DNA of 64,000 bases. Origin: Bolinopsis microptera. Lineage: Eukaryota > Ctenophora > Tentaculata > Lobata > Bolinopsidae. The DNA lies in the NCBI RefSeq assembly GCF_026151205.1, contig NC_087076.1:11570902-11634901 (forward strand), in the 5' to 3' direction. The notes below the pieces were generated by a model. The model did not search any database and was not told where the DNA came from. It saw only the letters and a program-made list of their open reading frames with translations. Shown piece by piece: positions 62,101-64,000 of this stretch (position 1 is its first letter; the number at the start of each line of letters is the position of its first letter). A program made the position numbers and the translations under genes.

Positions 62101-64000
62101 CAGGTAAAATATCTAGAAATCGGCTTTTTTAGTATGAAAGGAGTAATGTTAGCTGTTTAAAATTCTTATTCAAAAAAATAAATGTCATGAGGCATTTCGT
62201 TTATGTGGGTTTTAAGATCTGATGATGTTGAGACCACCACGACGCCTTGGATGGCCAAGCCCCATTTAAAAATATTAAAATTTCGGGACACCGATTATTT
62301 TATTTTATTTGTTTAATGATCCTGATTTTTTCACATTTCACATTTCCATATTTTGATAGTAGTGAATAAATTGATGATATAAACGTTCTAAAGTGCTAAA
62401 AATATGGTAGAAACTACATAATCTCATGTCGAAAAATATCATTCAATTAAATGTCATATTCCAAAATTTTGCAAACTGACATAATTGACATTAATTGACA
62501 TTAATTGACATTAATTGACATTAATTGGACATTAATTGACGTGCATTCCCCCCGTTTTGGCTAGAGGTATGACCGACCGGTCCTAAGGTTTTGGCTGCCG
62601 GACCAGAAAAGACCGGATTATTCCGGTTTGTTCGCATTTTTCCGGCGGAACCGGGTAGATAAGAAGAAGATTATTTAAGGCTCCGGAAAATTGAGATTGA
62701 TCCTTGTTGTGGGTTTTATCGAATTATAGATATTAAAAGCCATGTGGACACAATGCGAAAGTGCTTACAGTCCGACTAACTGTGTTCACGCCTATGTCAC
62801 ATTTCAACAACCAAACTTCTGCGCTGTGGAGCAGCAGTCACTTGTGATATGTTGTCGAGCAGTGCAGAGGTCACTGATTGATCTGCTGTATGAGCAGAGC
62901 CTAGAAACGAGTTGGAATAAAATCAAAACATTGCAAGAATTCACGTGCGCTTGCCTAGCACAAATGTACAAATTGCCTTCAGTAGAAAAGCCAGATCCAG
63001 CAAGCAGGCAGCTCTTATAAGTTCGTGGGCGTAATATAACCGAGGATAATGTCCAAAGTGTTTTAATGGCATGATTGGCCTTTGTTTTTAATCCTTGACA
63101 TGTAGGGATTAGCACACGGGTTTGTTTTACCACAATAAAGCAGGACCCTCTTGCTCTGCTTGAAATGCTCCATAAGTAAAGCAATAAATGGGAGCTGTTT
63201 TGAGACTCACCACTCAAAGAAAATCTCACGCCGATCAACGGGGTCTTGAACATTCGCTGACAGATAACAGGCGACCGTGAGGCGTGGAATTTACCGTCAC
63301 GAGAGCAATGGACTGGATGCCCCTTGTAAGAATTTTTGACAAAATATTATACATTTTAGGAAACTTAAAAAAGAATGTCCTGTTGAATATCCGGACCCCA
63401 AATTTTTTGAAACCGGACCGAAACGAACCGGAACCGGAATTTAAAGCCGATATCCGGCTGGAACCGATTCAGCCGATATCCGGTCATTCCTATGCTAGAG
63501 GAGCTTTATTTCTACTATGGTCCATGGAGATATTTATCTTCTTCTGGCTATTAAATATATTTACTTGTATTACCCTTTAAAAACTTACTATGTGTTATTT
63601 TATCGCGAAGTTGTCTTTTAATTCACAACTAAATAATCACCCGTTTGACCCTGAATATCCCTAACAGGGCGCCGTACACATCTATACATCTGAAGGACAT
63701 GTACAACAGGAAGAGTGTACTGAGGTGTACCCGCTAAACGCAAGTACAGACCGCCAGAGTCCTCCTCATTAACCCTGAAACAAGGTGAGTTGTACCGCTT
63801 CTTGATGAGGCTAGTAGTTCTTTTTAGTAGATAAATTAAGGATTAACTGTGTGATTAGGTACAACAATTCCTACTGAAGCTACTCACTAGAAATATTTGG
63901 TTAGAAGTTTGTAAACATAATGTAACAGTGTAAATCATTGGTAAATGTACCAGTGTAAATGTAACAGTGTAAAATCTTGCAAATTGTAACCGTGTAATGT
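59193..64000 (+). CDS. PDCD11: RRP5/PDCD11 exons E1-E7, copy 9 (cut by window end)
   Basis: Exons: E1 59193-59294, E2 60083-60180, E3 60399-60475, E4 60705-60871, E5 61091-61266, E6 61592-61733, E7 63668-63784. The window ends inside the GTAACAG tract of intron 7, before E8. E3 is the cleanest in the set (NSVIENNAEGDEEAEGEE is in frame). E5 carries about nine extra bases near 61115-61130 and E4 an extra TTTTTTGA near 60723. Confidence 0.83.
59347..59965 (-). mobile_element. Helitron-like element, intron 1, copy 9
   Basis: CTAGTG end at 59347, preceded by an unusually long T/A tract (AAATAATTTTTTTA). CACACAGACACA end tract at about 59924-59965. Confidence 0.54.
61767..62553. mobile_element. 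hAT-like element A, copy 9
   Basis: Left flank GTTTTGCT is exact. ATTAATTGAC arrays at about 61817-61906 and 62476-62542. Confidence 0.66.
62566..63492. mobile_element. hAT-like element B, copy 9
   Basis: Right flank TGCTAGAG is exact; the left end is blurred (CTAGAGGTATGACCGACCGG). The 149-codon minus-strand opening at 62804-63253 runs antisense across the element and is not kept in the other copies. Confidence 0.68.

Larger units (their letters stand above)
1..64000. repeat. Head-to-tail array of about nine 7.15-kb units
   Basis: The same block recurs across the whole window: 19-bp minisatellite, spacer, eight PDCD11 exons and three transposon insertions. Spacings between successive E1 starts are 7181, 7240, 7151, 7149, 7143, 7333, 7140 and 7157 bp. 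Only the 7333 step is out of line, and it contains the foreign GC-rich stretch at 42281-42740. All copies point the same way. They differ mainly by scattered 1-3 base indels, many in homopolymers, which I read as sequencing noise. Both ends are open, so the true copy number is at least nine. This may be a real macrosatellite or a concatemer of one template. Confidence 0.95.

Noticed and set aside
62804..63253. 149-codon minus-strand open frame as a gene
   Set aside because: It is antisense across element B; the other eight copies of the same sequence do not keep the frame, so it arises from indel noise.

Overview
This is eukaryotic nuclear-type DNA, most likely from an invertebrate animal. 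It is AT-rich, has GT-AG introns, carries non-autonomous DNA transposons, and has no bacterial gene layout. It is essentially one sequence repeated: about 7.15 kb, head to tail, in nine copies. Both window edges fall inside a copy. The E1 exon starts lie at 1699, 8880, 16120, 23271, 30420, 37563, 44896, 52036 and 59193.

Each copy has the same layout. (1) A 19-bp minisatellite of about 1.43 kb, roughly 75 repeats. (2) About 0.8 kb of AT-rich sequence with no exon I can identify. (3) Eight exons (E1-E8) of the gene for RRP5/PDCD11, the multi-S1-domain ribosomal RNA processing factor. They run from the charged N-terminal region into the fourth S1 domain, about 332 codons. (4) Three transposon-like insertions in the introns: a Helitron-like element on the minus strand in intron 1, and two hAT-like elements with 8-bp target-site duplications side by side in intron 6. 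The last exon runs directly into the next minisatellite through a GTCAGT splice donor that is also the minisatellite motif.

The sequence carries frequent single-base insertions and deletions, placed differently in each copy, as in uncorrected long-read data. No copy has an unbroken reading frame, but comparing the nine copies restores one open frame across all eight exons. I therefore read the breaks as sequencing noise, not decay. Short open frames elsewhere are mostly chance.

The main question is what the array is. It could be a true tandem amplification of part of PDCD11, or a concatemeric read or assembly of one 7.15-kb circle or template. Minisatellite length and variant repeats are locked to the same positions in every copy, which favours very recent amplification or repeated reading of one molecule. 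One copy (copy 6) has exon E8 and the start of the next minisatellite replaced by about 460 bp of GC-rich sequence found nowhere else in the window.
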